The notes beneath the pieces were generated by a model that made no database searches, was not told the origin of the DNA, and saw only the letters and a program-made list of their open reading frames with translations. Both the position numbers and the translations under genes were made by a program. From assembly GCA_031272575.1 (NCBI GenBank), contig JAISTO010000098.1:1-32547 (forward strand): 32,547 nt of DNA. The letters are read 5' to 3'. Origin of the DNA: Treponema sp. (GTDB lineage: Bacteria; Spirochaetota; Spirochaetia; Treponematales; Breznakiellaceae). How positions within the stretch are numbered: position 1 is the stretch's first letter; each line of letters starts with the position of its first letter. Of the stretch, positions 7,615-18,011 are shown piece by piece.

Positions 7615-7831
7615 CAGCAATTCTCAGAAGTGAAAACAGTCCACAGATAATCACCGATTTTCACCAATTAAAGGCACGATTAGTAATAAAAAATCTGTGT
7701 TTATTTGTGTAAATCTGTGGACAAATTTTTAATGTTAACTTTTTCGGAGTGGGCTCAGTTTTATTCCTCCGTGTTCTTTGTGTGCTTTGTGAGAAAATTT
7801 TCCCAAAATTCGGTCAAAATGAGAACTGCTG
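7615..7831. repeat. Palindromic intergenic element, copy 1 (about 217 bp, MITE-like)
   Basis: No gene is visible. The ends are inverted: CAGCAATTCTCA at 7615-7626 against the reverse complement of AATGAGAACTGCTG at 7818-7831. Inside is a second inverted pair: GTCCACAGATAATCACCGAT on the left and the reverse complement of AATCTGTGTTTATTTGTGTAA with CTGTGGAC on the right. The right arm also has TTTTCGGAGTGGGCTCA, shared with copy 2 at 31953-32156. The interior is much more AT-rich than the chromosome. It encodes no transposase, so it is either a non-autonomous element or a REP-like intergenic repeat. Each end faces a promoter. Confidence 0.75.
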
Positions 7832-7855
7832 CAAAACGCCACTCCCTACTCACCC

Positions 7856-7885
7856 TTCCCATTACGGCGCCGCATACGCTATACT
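7856..7885 (+). promoter_or_regulatory. Promoter of ahcY, predicted leaderless
   Basis: TTCCCA (7856-7861), an 18-bp spacer and TATACT (7880-7885). The -10 is strong, the -35 weak, and a short C-run precedes the -35. The -10 ends 6 nt before ATG7892, so transcription should begin at or next to the start codon, and no Shine-Dalgarno is present. Confidence 0.65.
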
Positions 7886-7891
7886 GTCAGC

Positions 7892-9316
<1,425 letters not shown>

Positions 9317-9321
9317 GGTGA

Positions 9322-10329
9322 ATGGTGAATATCCCGGACGCCGAACTCCTGCGCCTTATCAGGACCGAAGACCCGGAAGAAACCGAGGCGCTCTTCGCCG
9401 CGGCCCGCGCCGCGCGGGAGGCGCGCTATGGCAGGCGGGTCTTTTTCCGGGGGCTTATCGAGTTTTCAAACTACTGCAAAAATGACTGCCTCTACTGCGG
9501 CATCAGGCGGAGCAGGAGCAGCATAGAACGGTACCGCTTGAGCGAGGAGCGGATACTCGCATGCTGCCGCCTGGGGGACCTGCTCGGTTATAAAACCTTT
9601 GTCCTGCAAAGCGGGGAGGACCCCTGGTGGGACGACGCGCGGGTGACGGCGCTCGTCGCGGCGGTCCGGAGCGCTTTTCCCGATCACGCGATAACGCTCT
9701 CTTTGGGGGAAAGATCCCCCCGGGCCTTCGAGCGCTGGTTCCGCGCGGGCGCGAACCGCTACCTCCTGCGCCACGAGACCGCGGACGCGGAGCATTACGC
9801 CCGCCTGCACCCCGAGGGCATTACCCTGGCGTCGCGCAAGAAGTGCCTTTTCATGTTGAAAGAAATAGGCTACCAGGTGGGGGCGGGCTTCATGGTGGGG
9901 ACGCCCTTTCAAACGCCGGAACATTTGCTCGAAGACCTCCATTTTCTCCAGGAACTCCATCCCCACATGGCAGGCATAGGCCCCTTTATCCCGGCTGAGG
10001 ACACCCCCTTCGCCGCTTTCCCGGCGGGAAGCCTCGCGCAGAGCCTCCGCATGATCGCGCTCGTCCGCCTCCTGCTCCCGGACGCGCTCATTCCCGCCAC
10101 TACGGCGCTCGGTACCATCTCCCCGCTGGGCCGCGAACAAGGGCTCCGCGCCGGGGCCAACGTGGTGATGCCGAATCTGTCCCCCAGGGCGGTGCGGCCC
10201 CTCTACGCGCTCTACGACCACAAGATCTGCACCGGGGACGAGGCCGCGGAGTGCCGTTTCTGTCTGGAAGGCCGCATCCGCGGCGCGGGCTTCGAACCCG
10301 ACCTCAGCCGGGGTGACTGGACAGGATAA
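9322..10329 (+). CDS. hydE: [FeFe]-hydrogenase maturation radical-SAM enzyme HydE
   Basis: 335-aa radical SAM enzyme that, with HydF and HydG, builds the diiron subcluster of [FeFe]-hydrogenase. The radical-SAM cysteines are C52-x3-C56-x2-C59 (YCKNDCLYC). YKTFVLQSGEDP is characteristic of HydE. A C-terminal C303-x7-C311-x2-C314 set matches the auxiliary Fe-S site known in some HydE proteins, so that optional cluster is probably present. The start ATG9322 lies 5 nt after the ahcY stop with only a weak AGGGTGA upstream, implying translational dependence on ahcY. No hydF, hydG or hydrogenase gene is in the window. Presence of HydE implies an anaerobe that makes or uses H2. Confidence 0.93.
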   Translation: MVNIPDAELLRLIRTEDPEETEALFAAARAAREARYGRRVFFRGLIEFSNYCKNDCLYCGIRRSRSSIERYRLSEERILACCRLGDLLGYKTFVLQSGEDPWWDDARVTALVAAVRSAFPDHAITLSLGERSPRAFERWFRAGANRYLLRHETADAEHYARLHPEGITLASRKKCLFMLKEIGYQVGAGFMVGTPFQTPEHLLEDLHFLQELHPHMAGIGPFIPAEDTPFAAFPAGSLAQSLRMIALVRLLLPDALIPATTALGTISPLGREQGLRAGANVVMPNLSPRAVRPLYALYDHKICTGDEAAECRFCLEGRIRGAGFEPDLSRGDWTG

Positions 10330-10359
10330 ACGCGCTTACGCGCCTCCCTCCCCCCCTCC

Positions 10360-10388
10360 TTGACAAAAGCGCCTAAAATCACTATAGT
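10360..10388 (+). promoter_or_regulatory. Promoter of pyrG, predicted leaderless
   Basis: TTGACA (10360-10365), a 17-bp spacer and TATAGT (10383-10388), preceded by a CCCCCCCTCC tract. The -10 ends 8 nt before ATG10397, so the leader would be 1-3 nt, and no Shine-Dalgarno is seen. Confidence 0.85.
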
Positions 10389-10396
10389 TAAAACGT

Positions 10397-12025
10397 ATGA
10401 ACAAACTGATCTTCGTCTCCGGCGGGGTGTGCTCGAGCCTCGGCAAGGGGGTGGCGGCTTCTTCGCTGGGGGCGCTGCTCGAGGCGCGGGGGCTCAACGT
10501 GCGCATGGTCAAGTGCGACCCATACATCAACGTGGACGCGGGGACTATGAGTCCCTACCAGCACGGCGAGGTGTATGTCACCGATGACGGCGCGGAAACG
10601 GACCTCGACCTGGGGAACTACGCGCGCTTCACCTCCGGGCCCCTTTCCAAGGCCAACTCGATCACGACCGGGCAGGTCTACGACGCGGTTATCCAGAAGG
10701 AGCGGCAGGGCCGCTACCTGGGGCGCTGCGTACAGGTGATCCCGCACATTACGGACGAGATCAAGAGCCGCATACTCGCGGTCGCGCGGGAGGATCAGGA
10801 CACCGACATCGTCATTGTGGAGATCGGGGGCACGGTGGGGGACATCGAGTCTATCCCCTTTCTGGAGGCGGCGCGGCAGTTGATACACGAGTACGGCAAG
10901 ACGAACGCCATCTCCGTCCACCTTACCCTTATCCCCGAGGTCGCGGGCGGGGAACTGAAAACCAAGCCGACCCAGCACTCGGTCAAGGCCATGCAGGAGC
11001 AGGGCATACAGCCGGACGTGCTGATCTGCCGCGCGCCCGTCATGCTGGACGAGGCCATGCGCCGCAAGATCGCGCTCTTCTGCAATATCGAAAACGACGC
11101 GGTTTTTTCATCCTACGATGTCGATACCACCATCTACGAGATTCCCATCATCTTTTTTCAGCAGAAACTGGATCAGGTCGTGTTGAAAAAACTGGGGGTC
11201 GACGCGCGCCATGCGGACATCGACAAGTGGCGCTCGATGATGGAGCGCTTCCACGGCAGAACCGGCGCGGTGCGCATAGGCATAGTGGGCAAGTACATGG
11301 AACTGCACGACGCGTACAAGTCCGTCTACGAGGCGCTCTTTCACGCGGGGCTCGAGAACGCGGTCGAGGTGGAACTGGTCAAGATTGATTCGTCCCGGCT
11401 CGAAGATGCCCCCGCGGCCGAGGCGCTGCTCGACGCGGCGCCCGGGCTGGACGGCATCCTCGTGCCCGGGGGCTTCGGGCAGCGGGGCGTGAACGGCATG
11501 GTGCGGGCGGCCTGCTGGGCGCGGGAGCGCAAGGTGCCCTACCTCGGCATCTGCCTGGGTATGCAGATCATGGTGATCGACTGGGGCCGCAACGTGCTCG
11601 GCTGGGAGGATGCGGATTCGACCGAGTTCAACCACGACACGAAACACCCGGTGGTCAGTTTGATGGAAGAGCAGATCGACGTAAAAAACTACGGCGGCAC
11701 TATGCGGCTCGGCAAGTGGACCTCGATGGCGTCGCCCGGCTCGAAACTGCTCGCCGCGTACGGCGAGCGCATAGTGAGCGAGCGCCACCGGCACCGCTAC
11801 GAGTTCGCGAACCGCTGCCGCGCCGAGATGACGGCAAGCGGCCTCCTGCTCACGGGCTTCACCGAGGACGGCGGCCTGGTCGAATGCGTCGAGTGGCCGG
11901 AGCACCCCTGGGGCCTGGGGGTACAGTTTCACCCCGAGTTCAAATCCAAACCCACGAAAGCCGCCCCCCTCTTCCGCGATTTCATCGCCGCCGCCAAAGC
12001 CCACGCGAAGGGGGCCGCCAAATGA
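10397..12025 (+). CDS. pyrG: CTP synthase
   Basis: 542-aa cytosolic enzyme that aminates UTP to CTP using glutamine and ATP, the last step of pyrimidine nucleotide synthesis. The N-terminal synthetase domain starts FVSGGVCSSLGKGVAASSLG (nucleotide-binding loop) and includes KCDPYINVDAGTMSPYQHGE. The C-terminal class-I glutamine amidotransferase domain has the nucleophile motif YLGICLGMQ and the catalytic VQFHPEF. The length is standard. It has its own C-tract promoter and a probable leaderless start. The TGA stop overlaps the ATG of the downstream LptC-like gene (ATGA), so the two are translationally coupled. Confidence 0.98.
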   Translation: MNKLIFVSGGVCSSLGKGVAASSLGALLEARGLNVRMVKCDPYINVDAGTMSPYQHGEVYVTDDGAETDLDLGNYARFTSGPLSKANSITTGQVYDAVIQKERQGRYLGRCVQVIPHITDEIKSRILAVAREDQDTDIVIVEIGGTVGDIESIPFLEAARQLIHEYGKTNAISVHLTLIPEVAGGELKTKPTQHSVKAMQEQGIQPDVLICRAPVMLDEAMRRKIALFCNIENDAVFSSYDVDTTIYEIPIIFFQQKLDQVVLKKLGVDARHADIDKWRSMMERFHGRTGAVRIGIVGKYMELHDAYKSVYEALFHAGLENAVEVELVKIDSSRLEDAPAAEALLDAAPGLDGILVPGGFGQRGVNGMVRAACWARERKVPYLGICLGMQIMVIDWGRNVLGWEDADSTEFNHDTKHPVVSLMEEQIDVKNYGGTMRLGKWTSMASPGSKLLAAYGERIVSERHRHRYEFANRCRAEMTASGLLLTGFTEDGGLVECVEWPEHPWGLGVQFHPEFKSKPTKAAPLFRDFIAAAKAHAKGAAK

Positions 12026-12765
12026 CGCCGCGCCCTCTCGCCCAAGCCGCGCATCCCAGAGCACCGCTCGCCATCCTGCTCGCCGCCCTCGCACTCCTCG
12101 CCGCCGCCTGTTCTTTCGACTACGGCAACAACGAAACGGGCGAGAGCACGCTCCCGGACATCACGATGGAGACGGTCGAGTACGTACGGGTGCGCGGCGG
12201 GGATCCGCTGCTGCGGTTCAAGGCGGGGAAGGCGGAGCGCTACGAAAAAAAGCAAAAGATGGAACTGGAGCAATGCACATTCGAGCAGTTCGGGGATGAA
12301 ACCGAGGTGAACGCGAGCGGCGAGGCCGGCGCCGCGTCGGTGGAACTGGATACCGGCAACATCAAAATGGAAAAGGGTGTGCGCATCGACGTAAAGTCCG
12401 AAGACATCATCATAGAGACTGAAGAACTCAGTTGGAAGGACAAGGAGCGCATCCTCGCGGGCGGGGAAAACGCCGAGGTGGTGATTCAGCGTTCCGAGGG
12501 GACCTACTTTACCGGCCGGAGCTTTTCCGCCAACGCGCGGGAGCGCACCTGGACCTTCACGGGCGAGGTGGAGGGGCGCTACGTCCACCTCGAAGAGGGC
12601 GAAGAGAAAGAGACGGGCGAAGTCGGCGCGCGCCGCCCGATCTCCACGGAGCGCCCGAGCGCGGAGACGCCGGCAGCACCGGCAGCGCCCGCCGGCGCGA
12701 AGCCGGGCGAGGCGAAGAGCGGCGCGGACGACGAACTCGAGTTGGACCCCGACGCCGGGAAGTAG
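12022..12765 (+). CDS. LptC-like lipoprotein (LPS-export/outer-envelope transport family)
   Basis: 247-aa predicted lipoprotein. The signal peptide runs to a lipobox LAAAC with Cys30 as the lipidated residue. After it comes an LptC/LptA-like beta-jellyroll pattern (DITMETVEYVRVRGGDPLLRF, then a run of short beta strands to about residue 190), then a low-complexity Pro/Ala/Glu-rich tail. LptC normally sits in the inner membrane and hands lipid to LptA. Treponemes carry such proteins although many lack classical LPS, so the cargo is uncertain. The start is set by the ATGA overlap with pyrG; an upstream in-frame start would lie inside pyrG. No lptA or lptB neighbours it. A hairpin lies 4 nt after the stop. 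Confidence 0.75.
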   Translation: MTPRPLAQAAHPRAPLAILLAALALLAAACSFDYGNNETGESTLPDITMETVEYVRVRGGDPLLRFKAGKAERYEKKQKMELEQCTFEQFGDETEVNASGEAGAASVELDTGNIKMEKGVRIDVKSEDIIIETEELSWKDKERILAGGENAEVVIQRSEGTYFTGRSFSANARERTWTFTGEVEGRYVHLEEGEEKETGEVGARRPISTERPSAETPAAPAAPAGAKPGEAKSGADDELELDPDAGK

Positions 12766-12769
12766 GGCT

Positions 12770-12799
12770 GTTTGCCGGGCTTCCCCGAGCCCGGCAAAC
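12770..12799. terminator. Bidirectional hairpin between convergent lptC-like and rubrerythrin genes
   Basis: GTTTGCCGGGCT (12770-12781) pairs perfectly with AGCCCGGCAAAC (12788-12799) around a 6-nt loop. It fills the gap between two convergent genes. No T-run follows on either strand, so it is not a classical intrinsic terminator although its position fits termination. Confidence 0.8.
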
Positions 12800-12801
12800 T
12801 C

Positions 12802-13362
12802 CTACCCGAAGTAGCGTTTCAGCAGCCCGCGGAACCCCGCGCAGTGGCGGGCCTCGTCGCGGGCCATCTCGTGCACCGAGTCGTGGATAGCGTCGTAGCC
12901 GCGCTCTTTCGCGCGCTTTGCGATGTCCGTCTTGCCGGCGCAGGCGCCGAATTCCGCCTCGACGCGCATTTCGAGATTTTTGCGGGTGCTGTCACTCAGT
13001 ACCTCGCCGAGCATTTCCCCAAAACGGGCGGCGTGTTCCGCTTCCTCGAAGGCATAGCGCCTGTATGCCTCGGCGATTTCGGGGTAGCCTTCCCGTTCCG
13101 CGGCGCGTGACATGGCAAGATACATTCCCACCTCGGTGCATTCGCCGGTAAAGTGCGTACGCAGGTCATTTTTGATGTCATCCTCGACGTCCCCGGCAAT
13201 GCCGAGGCTGTGCACGGCGGCAAAAGCCGCGGCGTCTTGCGCGGCGCCGGCAGCGCCCTGTTCCTGAAACTTTGACGCGGGAGCCTTGCACTGCGGACAC
13301 TGCGCGGGAGGCTCCGAGCCGGTGTGCACGTATCCGCACACCGAACAAACCCATTTTTTCAT
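12802..13362 (-). CDS. Reverse rubrerythrin (N-terminal rubredoxin, C-terminal ferritin-like diiron domain)
   Basis: 186-aa cytosolic oxidative-stress protein that should reduce hydrogen peroxide at a diiron centre using electrons passed by a rubredoxin iron site. The N-terminus MKKWVCSVCGYVHTG, with CPQCKAP further on, supplies the four rubredoxin cysteines. The four-helix domain follows with the E/H ligands in FTGECTEVGMYLAM, FEEAEHAARFGEML, VEAEF and ARDEARHCAGF. In classical rubrerythrin the rubredoxin part is C-terminal, so this is the reversed order known from anaerobes. ATG13362 is chosen because GGAGAG lies just upstream and the rubredoxin motif starts there; upstream in-frame residues are not family-like. 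It is divergent from the aminopeptidase gene. Confidence 0.93.
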   Translation of the reverse strand: MKKWVCSVCGYVHTGSEPPAQCPQCKAPASKFQEQGAAGAAQDAAAFAAVHSLGIAGDVEDDIKNDLRTHFTGECTEVGMYLAMSRAAEREGYPEIAEAYRRYAFEEAEHAARFGEMLGEVLSDSTRKNLEMRVEAEFGACAGKTDIAKRAKERGYDAIHDSVHEMARDEARHCAGFRGLLKRYFG

Positions 13363-13377
13363 TTTACTCTCCTTATG

Positions 13378-13406
13378 ACAATAACAACGAAGATGCGAAA
13401 AGGCAA
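13378..13406 (-). promoter_or_regulatory. Possible weak promoter of the rubrerythrin gene
   Basis: On the minus strand: TTGCCT (13406-13401), 17 bp, TATTGT (13383-13378). Each box matches consensus at only 4 of 6 positions and no C-tract precedes the -35, unlike other promoters here. The weak match could reflect activator or peroxide-responsive control, which is inference. Confidence 0.35.
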
Positions 13407-13434
13407 CATTTTTTGGCGTTACCCCATCCACCCC

Positions 13435-13464
13435 TTGACCCCCAAGCCGCTGTCATCCTATACT
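13435..13464 (+). promoter_or_regulatory. Promoter of the M18 aminopeptidase gene
   Basis: TTGACC (13435-13440), an 18-bp spacer and TATACT (13459-13464), preceded by CCACCCC. An AGGAG at 13472-13476, 5 nt before ATG13482, gives a short leader with a normal ribosome-binding site. Confidence 0.75.
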
Positions 13465-13481
13465 CGACCCCAGGAGCATAT

Positions 13482-14987
13482 ATGCCGAAAAAAACTATCA
13501 GCACGGATGCCGCGGAGGGCGGCAAAAAAACAAAGGGCAAAACTTTGCAGGAGAAACTCTGCATCTCGCTAAAAACCTGTTGGGATGGTCTGAGCGCGGA
13601 GGAGGCGCGGCGCTGCCAGGACTTCGCCGACGACTACAAGCGTTTTCTCGATAGGGGGAAGACGGAGCGGGAGTGCGCCGCGTTGTGCGCCGCGCGGTTG
13701 GAAAAGGCGGGCTTTGTCAACCTTGACACCCTGCCGCCCAAAAAGCGCCTCGGAGCGGGGGATAGGGTCTACCGCTCTGTGCGGGGCAAGTCTATCCTCG
13801 CGGCCGTCATCGGGAAGGCGCCGCCCGCGCGGGGCCTCAACATCCTGGGGGCGCACATCGACTCGCCCCGCATCGACCTGAAAACCAACCCGCTCTACGA
13901 GGACTCGGATCTCGCGTTCCTCGACACCCACTACTACGGGGGTATAAAGCACTACCAGTGGACCGCGATCCCTCTGGCGCTGCACGGCCTGATCATCGAC
14001 AAGGCGGGGAAGCCGCACCCGATCACGGTCGGCGAGGAGCCGGGGGACCCGGTCTTCACGATTACGGACCTCCTGCCTCACCTCGCGCGGGATCAGATGG
14101 CGAAGAAGGCCAGCGAGTTCATTGACGGCGAGGGGCTCGATATCCTTGCCGGGTCCCGGCCCTTCAGCGAGGGGGACAGGGGAAAAGACGACAAGTTGAA
14201 GGACCGGGTAAAACTCTTCTGCCTGAATTTGCTGCACGACGCGTACGGCATTACCGAGGAGGATTTCGCGTCGGGCGAGATCGAGTTCGTGCCCGCGTTC
14301 AGGGCCTCGGACCTCGGCTTCGACCGCAGCATGGTCGGCGCGTACGGCCAGGACGACCGCTCCTGCGCGTTCGCGGCGCTTCATGCATTGCTCGAGACCG
14401 CGGGCCCGGCAAAAAAGGCCGCGCCCCCGGCCCGGACTATCCTCTGCTACCTCAGCGACAAAGAGGAGATCGGCTCGATGGGGAACACGGGCGCGGAATC
14501 CCGCGCCTTCGAGAACTTCATTGCCGACCTCTGCGAGTTGACGGAGAGCGACTGCGGCCCGCGCCTTGTGCGGGACGCGCTCGCCCGCTCCGCCATGCTC
14601 TCCGCAGACGTGAACGCGGCCTACGACCCGACCCACAGCGACGTGTTTGACAAAAAAACCTCCTCGTTCTTCGGGAAGGGGCTTGCGCTGTCAAAGTTCA
14701 CCGGCAGGGGGGGCAAGTACGGCGGCAGCGAGGCCAACGCGGAGTTTTACCGCAGGGTGCAGCTCATCCTGAACGACAACAAGGTGCAATGGCAGTTCGG
14801 CGAACTCGGCAAGGTGGACAAGGGCGGGGGCGGCACCATCGCCCAGCATGCGGCCAACCTCGGCATCGAGGTGCTCGACTGCGGCATCCCGGTGCTCTCG
14901 ATGCACTCGCCCTTCGAGGTCATAAGCAAGGTTGACCTCTACACCGCGTTCCGGGGCTACAAGGCGTTTCTGCAAGAGTGCAGGTAG
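13482..14987 (+). CDS. M18-family metalloaminopeptidase (aspartyl aminopeptidase type)
   Basis: 501-aa cytosolic exopeptidase that removes N-terminal residues, often acidic ones, from peptides. Family M18 enzymes use two zinc ions and assemble as dodecamers. Visible hallmarks are the metal-binding stretch LGAHIDSPRIDLKTNPLYE, then THYYGGIKHYQW, AYGQDDRSCAFAAL (bridging Asp region), the catalytic SDKEEIGSMGNTGAES, and the C-terminal metal His in VLSMHSPFEVISK. The length fits the family. The first 25 residues are Lys-rich and not conserved-looking. ATG13482 follows AGGAG and a promoter; an in-frame upstream extension would cross both and is rejected. The aminotransferase gene starts 10 nt after its stop, suggesting one operon for peptide and amino-acid use. 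Confidence 0.93.
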   Translation: MPKKTISTDAAEGGKKTKGKTLQEKLCISLKTCWDGLSAEEARRCQDFADDYKRFLDRGKTERECAALCAARLEKAGFVNLDTLPPKKRLGAGDRVYRSVRGKSILAAVIGKAPPARGLNILGAHIDSPRIDLKTNPLYEDSDLAFLDTHYYGGIKHYQWTAIPLALHGLIIDKAGKPHPITVGEEPGDPVFTITDLLPHLARDQMAKKASEFIDGEGLDILAGSRPFSEGDRGKDDKLKDRVKLFCLNLLHDAYGITEEDFASGEIEFVPAFRASDLGFDRSMVGAYGQDDRSCAFAALHALLETAGPAKKAAPPARTILCYLSDKEEIGSMGNTGAESRAFENFIADLCELTESDCGPRLVRDALARSAMLSADVNAAYDPTHSDVFDKKTSSFFGKGLALSKFTGRGGKYGGSEANAEFYRRVQLILNDNKVQWQFGELGKVDKGGGGTIAQHAANLGIEVLDCGIPVLSMHSPFEVISKVDLYTAFRGYKAFLQECR

Positions 14988-14997
14988 AGGAGGAACG

Positions 14998-16209
14998 ATG
15001 ATAGCACACGCGATACGGGACGCGCTGTCGTCCCAGTCGATGATTCGCAAGATGTTCGAGGAGGGCGCGGCCCTGAAGAAACAGCACGGGCCGGATAAGG
15101 TCTTCGATTTCTCGCTGGGCAACCCGGACCTCGAGCCGCCGCCCGCTTTCCACCGCGTTTTTTTGCGCCTCGCCAAGGAGGACAAAAAAGGCTCGCATGG
15201 CTATATGCCCAACGCGGGTTTCAGCGAGGTGCGGGAGGCGCTGGCCAAGAAGACCGCCGCGGAGCAGCAGGTGGACCTCGACGGCGCCTCTATCGTCATG
15301 TCGGTGGGGGCCGCCGGCGCGCTCAACACGATCTTCAAGGCGATCCTGAACCCGGACGACGAGGTAATCGTCACGGCGCCGTACTTCATGGAGTACCGCG
15401 CATACGTGGGAAACTACCGCGGCATCCTGGTCGAGGCGCCGTCGGGGCCGGGCTTTTCGCTCGACGCCGCGGCCATAGCGCGCAAACTGTCACCCAAAAC
15501 CGCCGCGGTGCTGATCAACTCGCCGAACAACCCCACCGGGCGCATCTACCCGCCCGAAGACCTTGCCGCGCTTGCCGAAGTCCTCCGCGGCCACGCGAAA
15601 AAAACCGGCCGGGCGCCCTATCTGCTCTCCGACGAGCCCTACCGCGACCTCAGTTACGGTACGCCCGTGCCGCCGGTGCTCTCCGCGTACGAGAACGCCA
15701 TCGTCGCAAGTTCCTACTCGAAGAGCCTCTCCCTGCCGGGCGAGCGCATCGGCTTCATCGCGGTGGGGCCGGCCGCGGAGGAGCGCGAGGCCCTGCTCGG
15801 GGCCCTCATCTACGCGACGCGTATCCTCGGCTTCGTGAACGCGCCCGCGCTCATGCAGCGCATCGTCGCGGAACTCACCCTGGCAAAGGTGGACATCGCC
15901 GTCTATGCCCGCCGCAGGGCCGCCTTCACCGCCATCCTCGACTCCTCCGGCATCGAGTACGCCAAGCCGGAGGGCGCGTTCTACCTCTTCGTGAAAGTGC
16001 CCCCCCGCAAAGCGGCCCCGGAAGCCGCCGCGGCGGTATCCGCCGCCGACGACCGCGCCTTCAGCGAGCACCTGAAGCGCTTCCTCATCCTGGGGGTGCC
16101 GGGCTCCGGCTTCGCCTGCCCCGGCTGGATCCGCTTCGCCTACTGCGTGGACGAAAAGGTCATCCACGCGGCGGGGGATGCCTTCCGCGCCGCGCTCGCG
16201 GAGTGGTAG
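14998..16209 (+). CDS. PLP-dependent class I/II aminotransferase
   Basis: 403-aa fold-type-I aminotransferase that moves an amino group between an amino acid and a 2-oxo acid. Motifs in order are FSLGNPDLEPP near residue 40, GYMPNAGFSEVREAL, a PLP-phosphate region SVGAAGALNTIF, the cofactor-binding INSPNNPTGR, SDEPYRDLSY, and the PLP Schiff-base Lys242 in SSYSKSLSLPGERIG. The C-terminus has EGAFYLFVKVP and GWIRFAYCV. It resembles the AspC-like subgroup, but the amino donor cannot be fixed. ATG14998 follows a good GAGGAGG; starting earlier would overlap the aminopeptidase gene. It is probably co-transcribed with that peptidase. Confidence 0.9.
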   Translation: MIAHAIRDALSSQSMIRKMFEEGAALKKQHGPDKVFDFSLGNPDLEPPPAFHRVFLRLAKEDKKGSHGYMPNAGFSEVREALAKKTAAEQQVDLDGASIVMSVGAAGALNTIFKAILNPDDEVIVTAPYFMEYRAYVGNYRGILVEAPSGPGFSLDAAAIARKLSPKTAAVLINSPNNPTGRIYPPEDLAALAEVLRGHAKKTGRAPYLLSDEPYRDLSYGTPVPPVLSAYENAIVASSYSKSLSLPGERIGFIAVGPAAEEREALLGALIYATRILGFVNAPALMQRIVAELTLAKVDIAVYARRRAAFTAILDSSGIEYAKPEGAFYLFVKVPPRKAAPEAAAAVSAADDRAFSEHLKRFLILGVPGSGFACPGWIRFAYCVDEKVIHAAGDAFRAALAEW

Positions 16210-16228
16210 GGGAGGGGAGCAGGGTCCC

Positions 16229-16258
16229 TTGCATATCTTCCCCGCTTTCTGCTAGTAT
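16229..16258 (+). promoter_or_regulatory. Promoter of the ABC-F gene
   Basis: TTGCAT (16229-16234), an 18-bp spacer and TAGTAT (16253-16258), with a short C-run before the -35. AAGGAG at 16266-16271 precedes the GTG start at 16279. Confidence 0.65.
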
Positions 16259-16278
16259 CCCCCTTAAGGAGCACACTG

Positions 16279-17937
<1,659 letters not shown>

Positions 17938-17955
17938 GGGGGGCGTCACTCCCCC

Positions 17956-17984
17956 TTGACTCTTCCCGCTGTTTCCCTCATACT
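17956..17984 (+). promoter_or_regulatory. Promoter of eno
   Basis: TTGACT (17956-17961), a 17-bp spacer and CATACT (17979-17984), preceded by CCCCC. A leader of about 20 nt carries GGAGG (18002-18006) before ATG18012. Confidence 0.8.
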
Positions 17985-18011
17985 TTAGTCACATTGCATT
18001 TGGAGGCAAAT

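Noticed and set aside
10331..10342. CGCG-CTTA-CGCG as a terminator after hydE
   Set aside because: A 4-bp stem without a T-run is too weak to call.
11716..12021. Upstream in-frame extension of the LptC-like gene inside pyrG
   Set aside because: The residues are a frame-shadow of pyrG, and the signal peptide begins at 12022.
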